Shown here: one piece after another, positions 44,775 through 53,458 of the stretch
Numbering within the stretch: the stretch's first letter is position 1
Layout: each line of letters opens with the position of its first letter
DNA from: Acidobacteriaceae bacterium
GTDB taxonomy: Bacteria; Acidobacteriota; Terriglobia; Terriglobales; Acidobacteriaceae
DNA: 64,000 bases
Assembly: GCA_035944135.1 (NCBI GenBank)
Contig: DASZBM010000002.1
Span: 124,001-188,000 of the forward strand
Direction of reading: 5' to 3'
Notes under the pieces: model-generated
What the model was told of the DNA's origin: nothing
Database searches by the model: none
The model's input: only the letters and a program-made list of their open reading frames with translations
Translations under genes and position numbers: made by a program

Positions 44775-45545
44775 CTAGATGCCGGTGACGTTGAAGCCGC
44801 AGTCGACGAATGTGATCTCGCCGGTGACAGCAGAGGCGAGACTGGAGCAGAGGAAGAGAGCTGTGCCGCCGACTTCTTCCTGCTCTACGTTGCGGTGGAG
44901 AGGGGCGCGGTGGGTGACGGTGTCGAGGATGGTGGCGAAGTCGCCGATGCCGCGCGCGGCGAGGGTGTTGATGGGGCCGGCGGAGATGGCGTTGACGCGG
45001 ATCTTTTTGGGGCCGAGCTCGGCGGCGAGGTAGCGGACGGCGGCTTCGAGGCCGGCTTTGCAGACACCCATGATGTTGTAGTTGGGGAAGACTTTTTCAG
45101 CGCCGTAGTAGGTGAGCGTGAGGATAGAGGAGCCTTCGGGCATCAGCGGAGAGGCGACGCGGGCGATGGCGATGAGCGAGTAAACGCTGATGTCGTTGGC
45201 GATGGCGAAGTCCCGGCGCCCGGTATCGAGAACAGCGTTCTTGATGTTGGGGGCAAAACCGATGGAGTGGACGACGGTGTTGATGGCGGGGAACTTTGCC
45301 TGGATCTGCGCGAAGGCGGCGGCGATGGCTTCGTCCGAGGAGACATCGCACTCGACGAGCAGGCCGGTGTCGGCCTGGCCGAGTTCCTTGAGGAGCTCTT
45401 CGGAGGTTTTTTTGAGGCGCTCAGACTGGTAGCCGAGGACGAGCGTGGCGCCTGCCTGGGCGAGTTTTTCCGCGATGGCGTAGGCGATCGAGCGTTTGTT
45501 GGCGACTCCGAAGACGACCGCGACCTGACCTTGCATGTTGATCAT
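44775..45545 (-). CDS. fabI: Enoyl-[acyl-carrier-protein] reductase (NADH)
   Basis: 256 residues. Last step of each fatty-acid elongation round. Short-chain dehydrogenase fold with VFGVANKRSIAYAIA as the cofactor site and the FabI-type catalytic pair Tyr156-x6-Lys163 (YNIMGVCK), rather than the classical Tyr-x3-Lys. Ends with VDCGFNVTGI. AGGAG lies just before the ATG at 45545. It sits alone between two arrays of period-7 repeats. Confidence 0.96.
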   Translation of the reverse strand: MINMQGQVAVVFGVANKRSIAYAIAEKLAQAGATLVLGYQSERLKKTSEELLKELGQADTGLLVECDVSSDEAIAAAFAQIQAKFPAINTVVHSIGFAPNIKNAVLDTGRRDFAIANDISVYSLIAIARVASPLMPEGSSILTLTYYGAEKVFPNYNIMGVCKAGLEAAVRYLAAELGPKKIRVNAISAGPINTLAARGIGDFATILDTVTHRAPLHRNVEQEEVGGTALFLCSSLASAVTGEITFVDCGFNVTGI

Positions 45546-45606
45546 GAGAGCTCCTGTTCCGTGGGTCAGGATAGCAGGGGTGGGCGTGGATGATTTGGTC
45601 GGCTAT

Positions 45607-45641
45607 GAGATTCGAGATGCGAGATTCGAGATGCGAGTTAA
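45607..45641. repeat. Heptamer tandem array, units GAGATTC and GAGATGC
   Basis: Five units: GAGATTC, GAGATGC, GAGATTC, GAGATGC, GAGTTAA. Same unit order as the array at 44597. Located 62 bases upstream of the fabI start. Confidence 0.85.
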
Positions 45642-45707
45642 GGCGCGAACCGAGCGTTCGTGGTTGAAAAGGGTTAGGCGGTATGGGTGACACAAACACT
45701 GTCGGGG

Positions 45708-45818
45708 TCCTTCGACTTCGCTCAGGACGACGGACCAGTGGTGGCCCGAAAAGCACTCGCGCGTCTTAACGCGCGATACCGCCACCCTGCCGCTTCGCGT
45801 CGAGGGTGGGGCACCCGG
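45708..45818. repeat. Cluster of palindromic repeats between fabI and the EVE gene
   Basis: In 111 bases: TCCTTCGACTTCGCTCAGGA (45708-45727), the hairpin TCGCGCGT-CTTA-ACGCGCGA (45757-45776), CCACCCT...AGGGTGG (45782-45809) and the motif TGGGGCACCCGG (45807-45818), which recurs upstream of murI. This looks like a mosaic of REP-like elements. The 286-base gap holds no gene that I can see. Confidence 0.65.
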
Positions 45819-45831
45819 AGTGTCGCGAGAA

Positions 45832-46215
45832 TCAGCCGTTGACGAGCCAGTCGAATTGGGCGTCGGTGAGGGGGACGACGGAGAGGCGGAACTGGCGGAA
45901 GAGGAGGGAATCTTTGAAGACCTTCGATTCGCGGATTTCGGCGAGAGGTTTTTCGCGCTTGAGGCGCTTGCCGGCTTTCAGACGGACGATGGGAGTCTTG
46001 CCGTCGGTGTCGAGTTTGACGGAGACGACTTTCGCGAGGCCGATGGCGGCTTTGCCAGTGTTGGAGTGGTAGATGACGACCTGCTCGCCAGGCTTCATGT
46101 TGCGGAGGGTGATGAGGGCTTGCGGATTCTTGATGCCGTCCCAGGTGGTTTCGCCGTCGCGGACGAGGTCGTCGAAGGAGTAGACGTCGGGCTCGGATTT
46201 GAGGAGGTACGGCAT
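45832..46215 (-). CDS. EVE domain-containing protein
   Basis: 127 residues. YLLKSEPDVYSFDDL and TTWDGIKNPQA are the typical EVE (PUA-like) segments; members bind modified bases in DNA or RNA and are common as single-domain proteins of unknown physiological role. Length is about 15-20 residues shorter than many EVE proteins, mainly at the C-terminus. Start ATG 46215. Downstream of murI and separated by a heptamer array. Confidence 0.88.
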   Translation of the reverse strand: MPYLLKSEPDVYSFDDLVRDGETTWDGIKNPQALITLRNMKPGEQVVIYHSNTGKAAIGLAKVVSVKLDTDGKTPIVRLKAGKRLKREKPLAEIRESKVFKDSLLFRQFRLSVVPLTDAQFDWLVNG

Positions 46216-46220
46216 AAAGC

Positions 46221-46248
46221 AGAGGGTAGAGGGTAGAGGGTAGAGAGT
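46221..46248. repeat. Heptamer tandem array, unit AGAGGGT (4 copies)
   Basis: AGAGGGT three times, then AGAGAGT, filling the short gap between the EVE-protein start and the murI stop. The same unit type is found inside murI at 46750-46777. Confidence 0.85.
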
Positions 46249-46257
46249 AAAGACAGT

Positions 46258-47130
46258 TTAGCCGCCGAGGTCGAGGAGGTGGACTTCGCTGATGGGTTGG
46301 GCAAGGAAGTGGGAGCCGAGGCGCTGGAATTTTTCGACGGAGTCGGTGGCGAAGCAGTCGAAGGTGGAGGGTGTGGGGGAGAGTTGGGCGGCGATGGGGG
46401 TGGTTGCGAGGGTTTGGGCGACGGCGTCGGCGGTGGCCTGGGCGGAGTCGATGACGACAGCGGAGGAATTGAGTGCGCGGAGCTCGGCTTCGATGGCGGT
46501 GTGGATGAGCGGGTAGTGGGTGCAGCCGAGGAGGACGGCGTCGGGGGTGCAGGTGGCGAGGGCTTCGCGGAGGTAGATGCGGATGACTTCGCGCGTGACG
46601 GGGTGGTCCACCCAGCCTTCTTCGACGAGAGGAACGAGGAGCGGGCAGGCTTTTTCGGTGGCGCGAAGTCCGAGGGCGGCGCAGGCAGAGTGGTAGGCGT
46701 GGGATTGGACGGTGGCGGCGGTGGCGAGGACGAGGACGGAGGGGGCAGGGGTTAGAGGATAAGGGGTAGAGGGTAGAGAACGAATCGCGGTGGCGGTGGC
46801 CTGGGCGCCGGGCTCGATGACGCCGAGGACGGGGACGCGGACGGCGGAGCGGATGTCGTCGAGAGCGAGGGCTGTGGCCGTGTTGCAGGCGATGACGAGG
46901 AGTTGCGCGCCGCGGGATTCGAGGAGGCGCGCGGATTCGACGGCGTAGCGGGAGACGGTGGCGCGGGACTTGGCGCCGTAGGGGAGGCGGGCGGTGTCGC
47001 CGATGTAAAGGAAGTGGGCGCCGCTGATGGTAGAGAGGAGCGCGCGGAGGACGGTGAGGCCGCCGAAGCCGGAGTCGAAGACACCGATGATGGGGCGGGG
47101 GGAACTTGAGGATCGTTGTTGCCCACTCAT
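46258..47130 (-). CDS. murI: Glutamate racemase with a repeat-derived insertion
   Basis: 290 residues from ATG 47130. It makes D-glutamate for peptidoglycan. The two catalytic cysteines are Cys82 (ACNTATA) and Cys203 (GCTHYP); GVFDSGFGGLTVL begins the domain. Residues 118-131 (SLPSTPYPLTPAP) fall on a heptamer array and sit between the alpha-helix ATATAI and the strand VLVLATAATVQSHAY, where homologues have 2-3 residues. A longer frame reaching 47280 encodes only translated repeat DNA (MERSGVPGEPA) and is not used as the start. Confidence 0.9.
   Translation of the reverse strand: MSGQQRSSSSPRPIIGVFDSGFGGLTVLRALLSTISGAHFLYIGDTARLPYGAKSRATVSRYAVESARLLESRGAQLLVIACNTATALALDDIRSAVRVPVLGVIEPGAQATATAIRSLPSTPYPLTPAPSVLVLATAATVQSHAYHSACAALGLRATEKACPLLVPLVEEGWVDHPVTREVIRIYLREALATCTPDAVLLGCTHYPLIHTAIEAELRALNSSAVVIDSAQATADAVAQTLATTPIAAQLSPTPSTFDCFATDSVEKFQRLGSHFLAQPISEVHLLDLGG
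46750..46777. repeat. Heptamer tandem array inside murI, unit GGGTAGA
   Basis: Units GGTTAGA, GGATAAG, GGGTAGA, GGGTAGA (plus strand). It lies within the murI reading frame and encodes part of the extra SLPSTPYPLTP segment. Confidence 0.8.
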
Positions 47131-47164
47131 GTCGCTACCACCCCAGCGAGCAGGCTCGCCGGGG

Positions 47165-47295
47165 ACCCCGGAGCGCTCCATGAATGGGGCACCCGGCAGA
47201 ATCGATCGTTCGACCCCACCCATCTCGCGTTGCTCGATGAATGGGGCACCCGGTTTGGCGGGAACCCCGAAGCGCTCCATGAATGGCGCACCCGG
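47165..47295. repeat. Direct repeats of CCCGRAGCGCTCCATGAATG type upstream of murI
   Basis: A 32-bp unit at 47165-47196 is repeated with two mismatches at 47264-47295; a partial copy (ATGAATGGGGCACCCGG) is at 47237-47253. They fill the gap between the GerMN gene and murI. The TGGGGCACCCGG core also appears at 45807-45818. Translation of this stretch gives the false N-terminal extension of murI. Confidence 0.85.
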
Positions 47296-47317
47296 TATGG
47301 TGGCTGGTCGAGTCTGC

Positions 47318-48013
47318 TCATTGGTTGGTGCTGGTGGAGGTGTCGCGGGAGGGATAGGTGCGGAGTAAGTCGGCGTGGCCGGCGAGGGTTTCGCGGGTCT
47401 GGCCGTCGACGAGGAAGCGGACCTGCTCTATCTGCGGGAGGTTGGCGTGGAGGGTGCCGATCATGGAGGAGATGGTGAGGGTTTCGACTTCGACGCCGGA
47501 GGGGTGCTGGTTGACGAAGGAGCCGCGGAGGTCGATGACGGCGAGCTGGCCGCCGGGAGTGGAGGGCTGGGGGGCGTTGGGGTCGTCGGAGGCGACGGGG
47601 ATGGTGGGGGTGCGGCCGTCGGCGGTGGCGAGGGAGTTGTCGACGGCGTGGCCGACGAGGGGGAGCGGGAGGAGGAAGACTTCGTCGACGGCGGGGCCGG
47701 GCTCGAGCGGATGGGCGGAGCCGGGGAGGGCGTACTCGGTGACCAGGTGGTCGAGAAGGGCGCGGGCGCGGGCGGTGGTCTCGGAGGGGAGGGCGATCTG
47801 GCGGGTGGTGGCGGTGATGTTGCCGTCGTCGTCGTTGGCGAGGAGTAGGGTGACGGGCTGCTCGTCGGTGTAGGGAGCATCGAGGGGCATGGAGTCGGCG
47901 AGGCGCTCGATGCGGCCGCGGCGGGCTTCGCGATGTGCGAAGAGGCGGATGCCCATGGCGACGATGGCGATGACGGCGACCCAGAAGAGGATGCGATAGG
48001 TGCGGACGCTCAT
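47318..48013 (-). CDS. GerMN domain-containing membrane-anchored protein
   Basis: 231 residues. One N-terminal membrane anchor (RILFWVAVIAIVAMGIRLF), then a periplasmic domain. The GerMN fold (about 120-220) is recognised by AVIDLRGSFVNQHPSG and VETLTISSMIGTLHANLP with IEQVRFLVDG; it is also seen in spore-germination and lipoprotein LpqB proteins, where it may bind peptidoglycan or lipid. Overlaps the amidase gene by 4 bases (ATGA), which suggests a joint cell-wall role. Confidence 0.85.
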   Translation of the reverse strand: MSVRTYRILFWVAVIAIVAMGIRLFAHREARRGRIERLADSMPLDAPYTDEQPVTLLLANDDDGNITATTRQIALPSETTARARALLDHLVTEYALPGSAHPLEPGPAVDEVFLLPLPLVGHAVDNSLATADGRTPTIPVASDDPNAPQPSTPGGQLAVIDLRGSFVNQHPSGVEVETLTISSMIGTLHANLPQIEQVRFLVDGQTRETLAGHADLLRTYPSRDTSTSTNQ

Positions 48014-48975
48014 TGGTTGGCCTCGGCTGTGGTGGGCGTCGTGGATGCGGGCGGTGCAGGCGGGGTGAGGTGCGGCGGCGGCTGGACGGCGTCCTTCCAG
48101 AGGATGAGGGCGTTGGAGGCGGCCTGGGCGACGGACTGCTGGTAGCTCCAGTCGTTGATGGAATCGGCGTCGTCGGTGCGGGGGGCGAGTTCAAAGACGA
48201 GCGCGGGGCAGGTGGCGGAGTCGACGGGGCGGATGGAGGCGGTGCCGTTGACGAGGGGAATGTGAGAGCGATTGAGTGCGTCGGCGATGCGGCCGGCTAG
48301 GCGCTGCGACTGCGCGACCCAGGGGGCCTGGAGGGTGAGCCAGGGGGCGGCGGGGAGCTCGCCGGGCGCGGGCGTGAGCTCGGAGGTGTAGAGGTGGACG
48401 CCGCTGCCGGAGGAGGTGGCGTGGAGGAAGATGCAGGCAGAGGGGCGCTCGTGGTTGGCGATGCCGACGCGGTCGTCGAGGGTGAGTGGAGCGAAGGGTG
48501 GGTTGGGGTTGGCCGCTTTGTCGTCCTGCCGGGTGAGGACGACGTTGAAGCCGCGCGCGGTGAGCAGCGAACGCAGGCGGAAGGCGAGCGCGAGGGTGAC
48601 GTCCTTCTCGACGATGTTGTCGGAGATGCGGGAGCCGGAGTCGGAGCCGCCGTGGCCGGGGTCGATGACGATGGTGGTGGGATGGAAGGGCAGCGGCGGG
48701 AGACTGATGAGGGCGCTGTGGAGGCGCTCGGCCGGGGTCTTGATTGGGGTTTGTGGCTTGGGCGCGGTGGTGGTTGTTTGGGAGGAGGTGGGACTCGCTG
48801 TGGGTGCGGTTTGGGGCGTGGTGTGCGTGACGGGGAAGGAGTTCTGGTATGGCGGGGGTGTGGTTGCGGGCTGGGATTGCTGGCGGCGGCCGAGGGCGGA
48901 GAGCGCGAAGGCGACGAGGAACATCGTGCCGAGGAGGGCGATGTGTCGGACTTGGGTCTTTTGCAGAGAGATCAA
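48010..48975 (-). CDS. N-acetylmuramoyl-L-alanine amidase (Amidase_3)
   Basis: About 321 residues from a TTG at 48975 (AAGG 8 bases before). A longer frame to 49881 overlaps ruvC in antisense and is not used. A membrane segment (HIALLGTMFLVAFALSALG) and a Thr/Pro/Gln-rich linker (about 30-85) precede the zinc amidase domain: VIDPGHGGSDSG gives the first His, VEKDVTLALAFRL the Glu, and FLHATSSG the second His. It cleaves the bond between muramic acid and the stem peptide in the periplasm. Divergent to ruvC with a 102-base gap. Confidence 0.88.
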   Translation of the reverse strand: MISLQKTQVRHIALLGTMFLVAFALSALGRRQQSQPATTPPPYQNSFPVTHTTPQTAPTASPTSSQTTTTAPKPQTPIKTPAERLHSALISLPPLPFHPTTIVIDPGHGGSDSGSRISDNIVEKDVTLALAFRLRSLLTARGFNVVLTRQDDKAANPNPPFAPLTLDDRVGIANHERPSACIFLHATSSGSGVHLYTSELTPAPGELPAAPWLTLQAPWVAQSQRLAGRIADALNRSHIPLVNGTASIRPVDSATCPALVFELAPRTDDADSINDWSYQQSVAQAASNALILWKDAVQPPPHLTPPAPPASTTPTTAEANQ

Positions 48976-49077
48976 GCAGTCGCCTTCGGTCGAGTTCTCA
49001 GTGGGTTCGATTGTACCGGTTGAGATGCGCGCGGGGCGATTTGGTGGGCCGGGCAGAGGTAGACTGAGGGAACAATC

Positions 49078-49581
49078 ATGCGCGTTTTCGGGATCGACTG
49101 CGGAACGGAGTTTACGGGCTACGGCGTCGTGGAGGTCGATGAGACGGCGCGGAACCCGCGGCTGAAGCCACTGTGCGCGGGGGCGATCAAGCTGAACAAG
49201 AAGGACCTGACGCCGGTGCGGCTGGGGTGCGTGTATGCCGAGCTGATGGCGCTGATGGAGATGTGGGAGCCGGAGGTGGTGGCGATTGAGGATGTGTTTT
49301 TTGCGGCGAATGCGAAGAGCGCGTTGAAGCTGGGGCATGTGCGCGGCGTGGCGATGCTGGCGGCGGCAAACTGCGGGTTGCCGGTCGCAGAGTATGCGCC
49401 GCTCTCGATCAAGAGCGCGGTGGTGGGATACGGGCTGGCGGCGAAGGAGCAGGTGCAGTTTATGGTGGCTCGGCTGCTGGACCTGGAGCGCGCGCCGGAG
49501 CCGGCCGATGCAGCGGATGCGCTGGCGATTGCGATCTGCCACATTCATCATGCGCAGACCGCGGAAGGTTTGCGGCGATGA
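49078..49581 (+). CDS. ruvC: Crossover junction endodeoxyribonuclease RuvC
   Basis: 167 residues. Resolves Holliday junctions. The four acidic catalytic residues appear as Asp7 (FGIDCGT), Glu71 (AIEDVFF), Asp144 and Asp147 (PADAADALA). ruvA and ruvB are not next to it. Stop overlaps the next gene by 4 bases. Confidence 0.95.
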   Translation: MRVFGIDCGTEFTGYGVVEVDETARNPRLKPLCAGAIKLNKKDLTPVRLGCVYAELMALMEMWEPEVVAIEDVFFAANAKSALKLGHVRGVAMLAAANCGLPVAEYAPLSIKSAVVGYGLAAKEQVQFMVARLLDLERAPEPADAADALAIAICHIHHAQTAEGLRR

Positions 49582-50255
49582 GACGAGCCGCGTTGGCGAT
49601 GCTGGCTGCGACGGTGTTCGGCGCCGTGGCGATGGGTGCGAGCGCTTCATCCATGAAGTGGAGCGTGGTGGAGCTGTCGATGACACCGCGGACTGACGAC
49701 GCAGAGCCTGGCTGGAAGGTGCGGCTGCAGGCTGATGGTGCGGGGATGTACGTCGAGAGTGGATCAGCGGATGCGAAGGAGATTCCGCTGACGGTGAGTG
49801 CGGCGACGCTGGAGCGCGTGAAGCTGGGCGAGCACGCGGTGAAGAGCGGAAAGTGCGAGACGAAGGCGAAGAACATCGCAAAGACGGGCGAGAAGACGAT
49901 CCGCTACGAGATTGCGGACAAGACGGCGGAGTGCACGTTCAATTACTCGGATGACGCTGGGCTGATGGGCACGACGGCGACGTTCCAGGCGATTGCGGAG
50001 ACGATGCAGCGCGGCAAGCGGCTGGAGCATGATCTGCGTTATGACCGGCTCGGGCTGGACGCGGAGATGGAGCAACTGGTGGCGGCGCAGAAGAGCGGGA
50101 GCGCGATTGAGATCGTGAATATTGCGCCGGTGCTGCAGGCGCTGGTCGAGGACGATCATGTGATCGATCGGGTGCGGCGCAGGGCGGCGCGGCTGCTTCA
50201 GGACGCGGGCGCGCCGGTGCCGGCGGGGTACGATCCCAATTCCAACGAGCGATAG
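49578..50255 (+). CDS. Secreted protein of unknown function
   Basis: 225 residues, signal peptide (LAMLAATVFGAVAMGASA). No known domain. The mature part has one cysteine pair (Cys115-ish KCETK and AECTFNY) and a helical C-terminal half (GAIEIVNIAPVLQALVEDD). It overlaps ruvC by four bases, which suggests co-translation but not a shared function. The last 58 bases overlap the rsmA gene in the opposite direction. Confidence 0.72.
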   Translation: MRRAALAMLAATVFGAVAMGASASSMKWSVVELSMTPRTDDAEPGWKVRLQADGAGMYVESGSADAKEIPLTVSAATLERVKLGEHAVKSGKCETKAKNIAKTGEKTIRYEIADKTAECTFNYSDDAGLMGTTATFQAIAETMQRGKRLEHDLRYDRLGLDAEMEQLVAAQKSGSAIEIVNIAPVLQALVEDDHVIDRVRRRAARLLQDAGAPVPAGYDPNSNER

Positions 50256-51127
50256 AGCTCGGCTAATGATTCAAGTGAGACAGCTTCAGCGCGAACCTGC
50301 GCGGGGAGATCGTGCGGCCACGCGTGTTGCAGTTGCGCTGGAGTAAAGCCCGCGGCGCGCAGGTTGTTCGAGAGCGTCTTGCGCTTTTGTGCGAAGCCAG
50401 CGCGGAGGAAGCGATTGAAGCCCTCGGGGTCGACGTGGAGTTCGGCGAAGCGCGGGGCGAAGTCGAGACGCACGACGGTGGAGTAGACGTCCGGCGGCGG
50501 AGAGAACGCTGAGGGTGGAAGAGTGAAGAGCGGCGCGGCGTGCGCGTGCAGTTGTGTGAAGGCGGAGAGCGCGCCGTAGTCGCTGACGCCAGGTGCGGCG
50601 GTGATGCGGTCGGCGACCTCGCGCTGCATCATGAGGACGGCGCGGCGGATGAGGTTGGCGCGTGCGGCGGCGTAGAGGTGGAGGAGGATGTCGGAGGTGA
50701 CGTAGTAGGGGAGGTTGCCGATGACGTCGAGGGTGGCGGGTTCGGGGGTTGTGCATTCAGCTCCCAGCTGCGAGCTGTCAGCTGCGAGCTGATCAGGATT
50801 CGTGGTGGGGTTTTGATTTTCAGTTTTCAGTTTGCAGTTTTCAGTTTGCAGTTGGGCGAGGTTGAACTGGAGGATGTCGGCGTGGTGGATGGTGACGCGC
50901 GGGTTGGCGCGGAACTTGAAGGTGAGTTCGCGGGCGAGGGCGGGGTCGAACTCGATGCAGTGAAGGTGGGCGCAGCGCGCGGCGAGGATGGATGTGATGG
51001 CGCCGTGGCCGGGGCCGATTTCGACGACGGTGCGCTGAGTGATGTCGCCGAGGGCGTCGGCGATGCGCAGACAGGCGGTCTCGTCGGTGAGGAAGTTCTG
51101 GCCGAGTTTGGGTTTTTGTTTCGGCAT
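50198..51127 (-). CDS. rsmA: 16S rRNA dimethyladenosine transferase with a repeat-derived insertion
   Basis: 309 residues from ATG 51127 (the longer frame upstream is antisense coding of the permease). RsmA (KsgA) dimethylates two adenosines near the 16S rRNA 3' end. Motifs: QNFLTDETACLRIADAL, SAM site EIGPGHG (37-43), motif IV NLPYYV (139-144). Between the HADILQF strand and DVIGNLPYYV about 40 residues replace the usual 5-12; residues 91-124 come from two heptamer arrays (QTENCKLKTENQ, DQLAADSSQLG). The stop overlaps the convergent gene by 58 bases and the start overlaps the permease stop by one base. Confidence 0.92.
   Translation of the reverse strand: MPKQKPKLGQNFLTDETACLRIADALGDITQRTVVEIGPGHGAITSILAARCAHLHCIEFDPALARELTFKFRANPRVTIHHADILQFNLAQLQTENCKLKTENQNPTTNPDQLAADSSQLGAECTTPEPATLDVIGNLPYYVTSDILLHLYAAARANLIRRAVLMMQREVADRITAAPGVSDYGALSAFTQLHAHAAPLFTLPPSAFSPPPDVYSTVVRLDFAPRFAELHVDPEGFNRFLRAGFAQKRKTLSNNLRAAGFTPAQLQHAWPHDLPAQVRAEAVSLESLAELYRSLELGSYPAGTGAPAS
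50758..50792. repeat. Heptamer tandem array inside rsmA, unit GAGCTGT/CAGCTGC
   Basis: Units CAGCTCC, CAGCTGC, GAGCTGT, CAGCTGC, GAGCTGA. Encodes the DQLAADSSQLGAE segment of RsmA on the minus strand. Same unit type as the array at 44692. Confidence 0.82.
50814..50855. repeat. Heptamer tandem array inside rsmA, unit CAGTTTK
   Basis: Units TGATTTT, CAGTTTT, CAGTTTG, CAGTTTT, CAGTTTG, CAGTTGG. It encodes QLQTENCKLKTENQ of RsmA on the minus strand. Same unit type as the array at 53381. Confidence 0.85.
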
Positions 51128-52503
51128 TATTCGGTGCGGCGCTGGCGGGAGCGCATCCACCAATAGATTGGCACGCCGAGAAGGATGACGGTGGCTCCGG
51201 CGATGGAATTGCGCGGTTCGGTGATGAAGCTGAAGACGATTACAACGAATGCGGAGAGGATGAAGAGGGCGGGAGTGACGGGATAGCCGTTGACGCTGTA
51301 GGGGCGCGAGACGTGCGGGTCGCGGCGGCGGAAGACGAAGACGGTGGACGTAGTGAGGGCGTAGAAGAGCCACTCGGAGACGATGGCGAGCGAGAAGAGT
51401 GCCTGGTATTTGCCGATAACGAGGAGCAGAAGCGAACTTAGGACGGCCTGGAGGATAAGGCTCGCAGCGGGCGTTTGGAAGCCTGGATGAATGGCGGCGA
51501 GTGTGCGAGGGAAGAGGTGGTCCCGTGCGGCGGCGAAGGGGACGCGAGCGCCGGAGAGTGAGCTACCGACTAAAGTGGCGCAGATGCTGACAGCCATGCC
51601 GATGGTGACGAGCGCAGAACCGGCGCTGCCGGCGACGACGCGGAGTGCGTCTGCGGCGGGGCGGTCCGAAACGGCGATGAGTGCGGCGGGAAGGATGTAC
51701 TGGATGGCGGTCTGGATGAGGATGTAGAGCGCGGCGACGATCGCGACGCCACCGACGAAGGCGAGAGGAAGCGAGCGCTGCGGCTCGCGGACTTCGCCGG
51801 CGAGTTGCGAGAGGTCGGACCAGCCGTCGTAGGCCCAGAGCGCGGCGATGAGCGCGGTCATGAAGCCAGTGATGCCGGCGTGCGCGCCGAAGTAAGTTGT
51901 GGCGAGATTGTGCAGCGAGCCGTGGCGGAGGCTGGCGAAGCAGACGACGGCGATGCCGACGATGAGAATGATCTTGAGCCAGGTGAGCGCGGTCTGGACG
52001 TTGGCGGATTCTCGCGTGCTGATGATGTTGAGCGCAGTGATGAGCCAGGCGACGATGATGGCTGCGAGCTGCGACCAGAGCAGATGGGCGAACGCCGGTT
52101 GCGAGAGGAAGCTGAGCGCAGAGAAGTCGCCGAGCACGCGCATGAGACCAGCGGCGAGCGTGGCGATGGACGCGGGCTTGGCGATGGTGACCCAGGTCCA
52201 GGTGTAGAGGAAGGCAGGGAGATCGCCGTAGGCTTCGCGGATGAAGGCGTACTCGCCGCCGACGCGGGGGCGAAGCGCGGCGATCTCGGCGTAGCTCATG
52301 GCGCCGAAGAGCGAGAGCATGCCGCCGATGATCCAGACGACGTAGACGATGCTGACGCGGCCGGTGGCGGCCATCATCTCGCGCGGGACGAGGAAGATGC
52401 CGGAGCCGATGACGATGCCGACGACGATGGAGATCGCGTGGCGCGCGGTGAGGACACGCGGAAGATCGTGCGGGGCTTGCTCCCGAGATGCGGGTGGCTG
52501 CAT
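51127..52503 (-). CDS. APC-family amino acid permease, LAT-like
   Basis: 458 residues, 12 membrane segments. SIVVGIVIGSGIFLVPREM, then GEYAFIREAYG (residues about 85-95), the layout seen in the L-type amino acid transporters of the APC superfamily. Substrate not determined. It precedes rsmA on the same strand with a one-base overlap (TAATG), so the two are translated from one message. Confidence 0.87.
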   Translation of the reverse strand: MQPPASREQAPHDLPRVLTARHAISIVVGIVIGSGIFLVPREMMAATGRVSIVYVVWIIGGMLSLFGAMSYAEIAALRPRVGGEYAFIREAYGDLPAFLYTWTWVTIAKPASIATLAAGLMRVLGDFSALSFLSQPAFAHLLWSQLAAIIVAWLITALNIISTRESANVQTALTWLKIILIVGIAVVCFASLRHGSLHNLATTYFGAHAGITGFMTALIAALWAYDGWSDLSQLAGEVREPQRSLPLAFVGGVAIVAALYILIQTAIQYILPAALIAVSDRPAADALRVVAGSAGSALVTIGMAVSICATLVGSSLSGARVPFAAARDHLFPRTLAAIHPGFQTPAASLILQAVLSSLLLLVIGKYQALFSLAIVSEWLFYALTTSTVFVFRRRDPHVSRPYSVNGYPVTPALFILSAFVVIVFSFITEPRNSIAGATVILLGVPIYWWMRSRQRRTE

Positions 52504-52543
52504 TGTGTGCAGCGTAGCAGAGCGTGGGGTGATGTTTGTGGAG

Positions 52544-53296
<753 letters not shown>

Positions 53297-53380
53297 GCGG
53301 TGTAGAGAGCTCCAGGAGAACGGTTTTTGGTGATCAAGGGAAGTATTTCATAGGCCGGGCGGGGTGAGGGTTTGCGCGAT

Positions 53381-53443
53381 CAGTTTGCAGTTCACAGTTT
53401 GCAGTTCGCAGTTAAACTCGAAACTGAAAACTGACGACTGAAA
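53381..53443. repeat. Two opposed heptamer arrays, CAGTTYG and ACTGAAA types
   Basis: Five units CAGTTTG, CAGTTCA, CAGTTTG, CAGTTCG, CAGTTAA, then ACTCGAA, ACTGAAA, ACTGACG, ACTGAAA. The second block is close to the reverse complement of the first, so the whole can fold as an imperfect stem. It ends about 15 bases before the TTG start of the four-helix-bundle gene. Confidence 0.82.
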
Positions 53444-53458
53444 CTGAAAGCGGGCCCA

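Noticed and set aside
47131-47280. Longer start for murI
   Set aside because: The added 50 residues are translation of direct-repeat DNA (47165-47295); MurI homology starts after ATG 47130.
48976-49881. Longer start for the amidase gene
   Set aside because: The extension is antisense to ruvC and to the next gene and is Arg/Ser/Pro-rich; the membrane segment and zinc amidase domain begin after the TTG at 48975.
51128-51373. Longer start for rsmA
   Set aside because: The extra 82 codons overlap the coding region of the amino acid permease in another frame and are Arg/His/Pro-rich.
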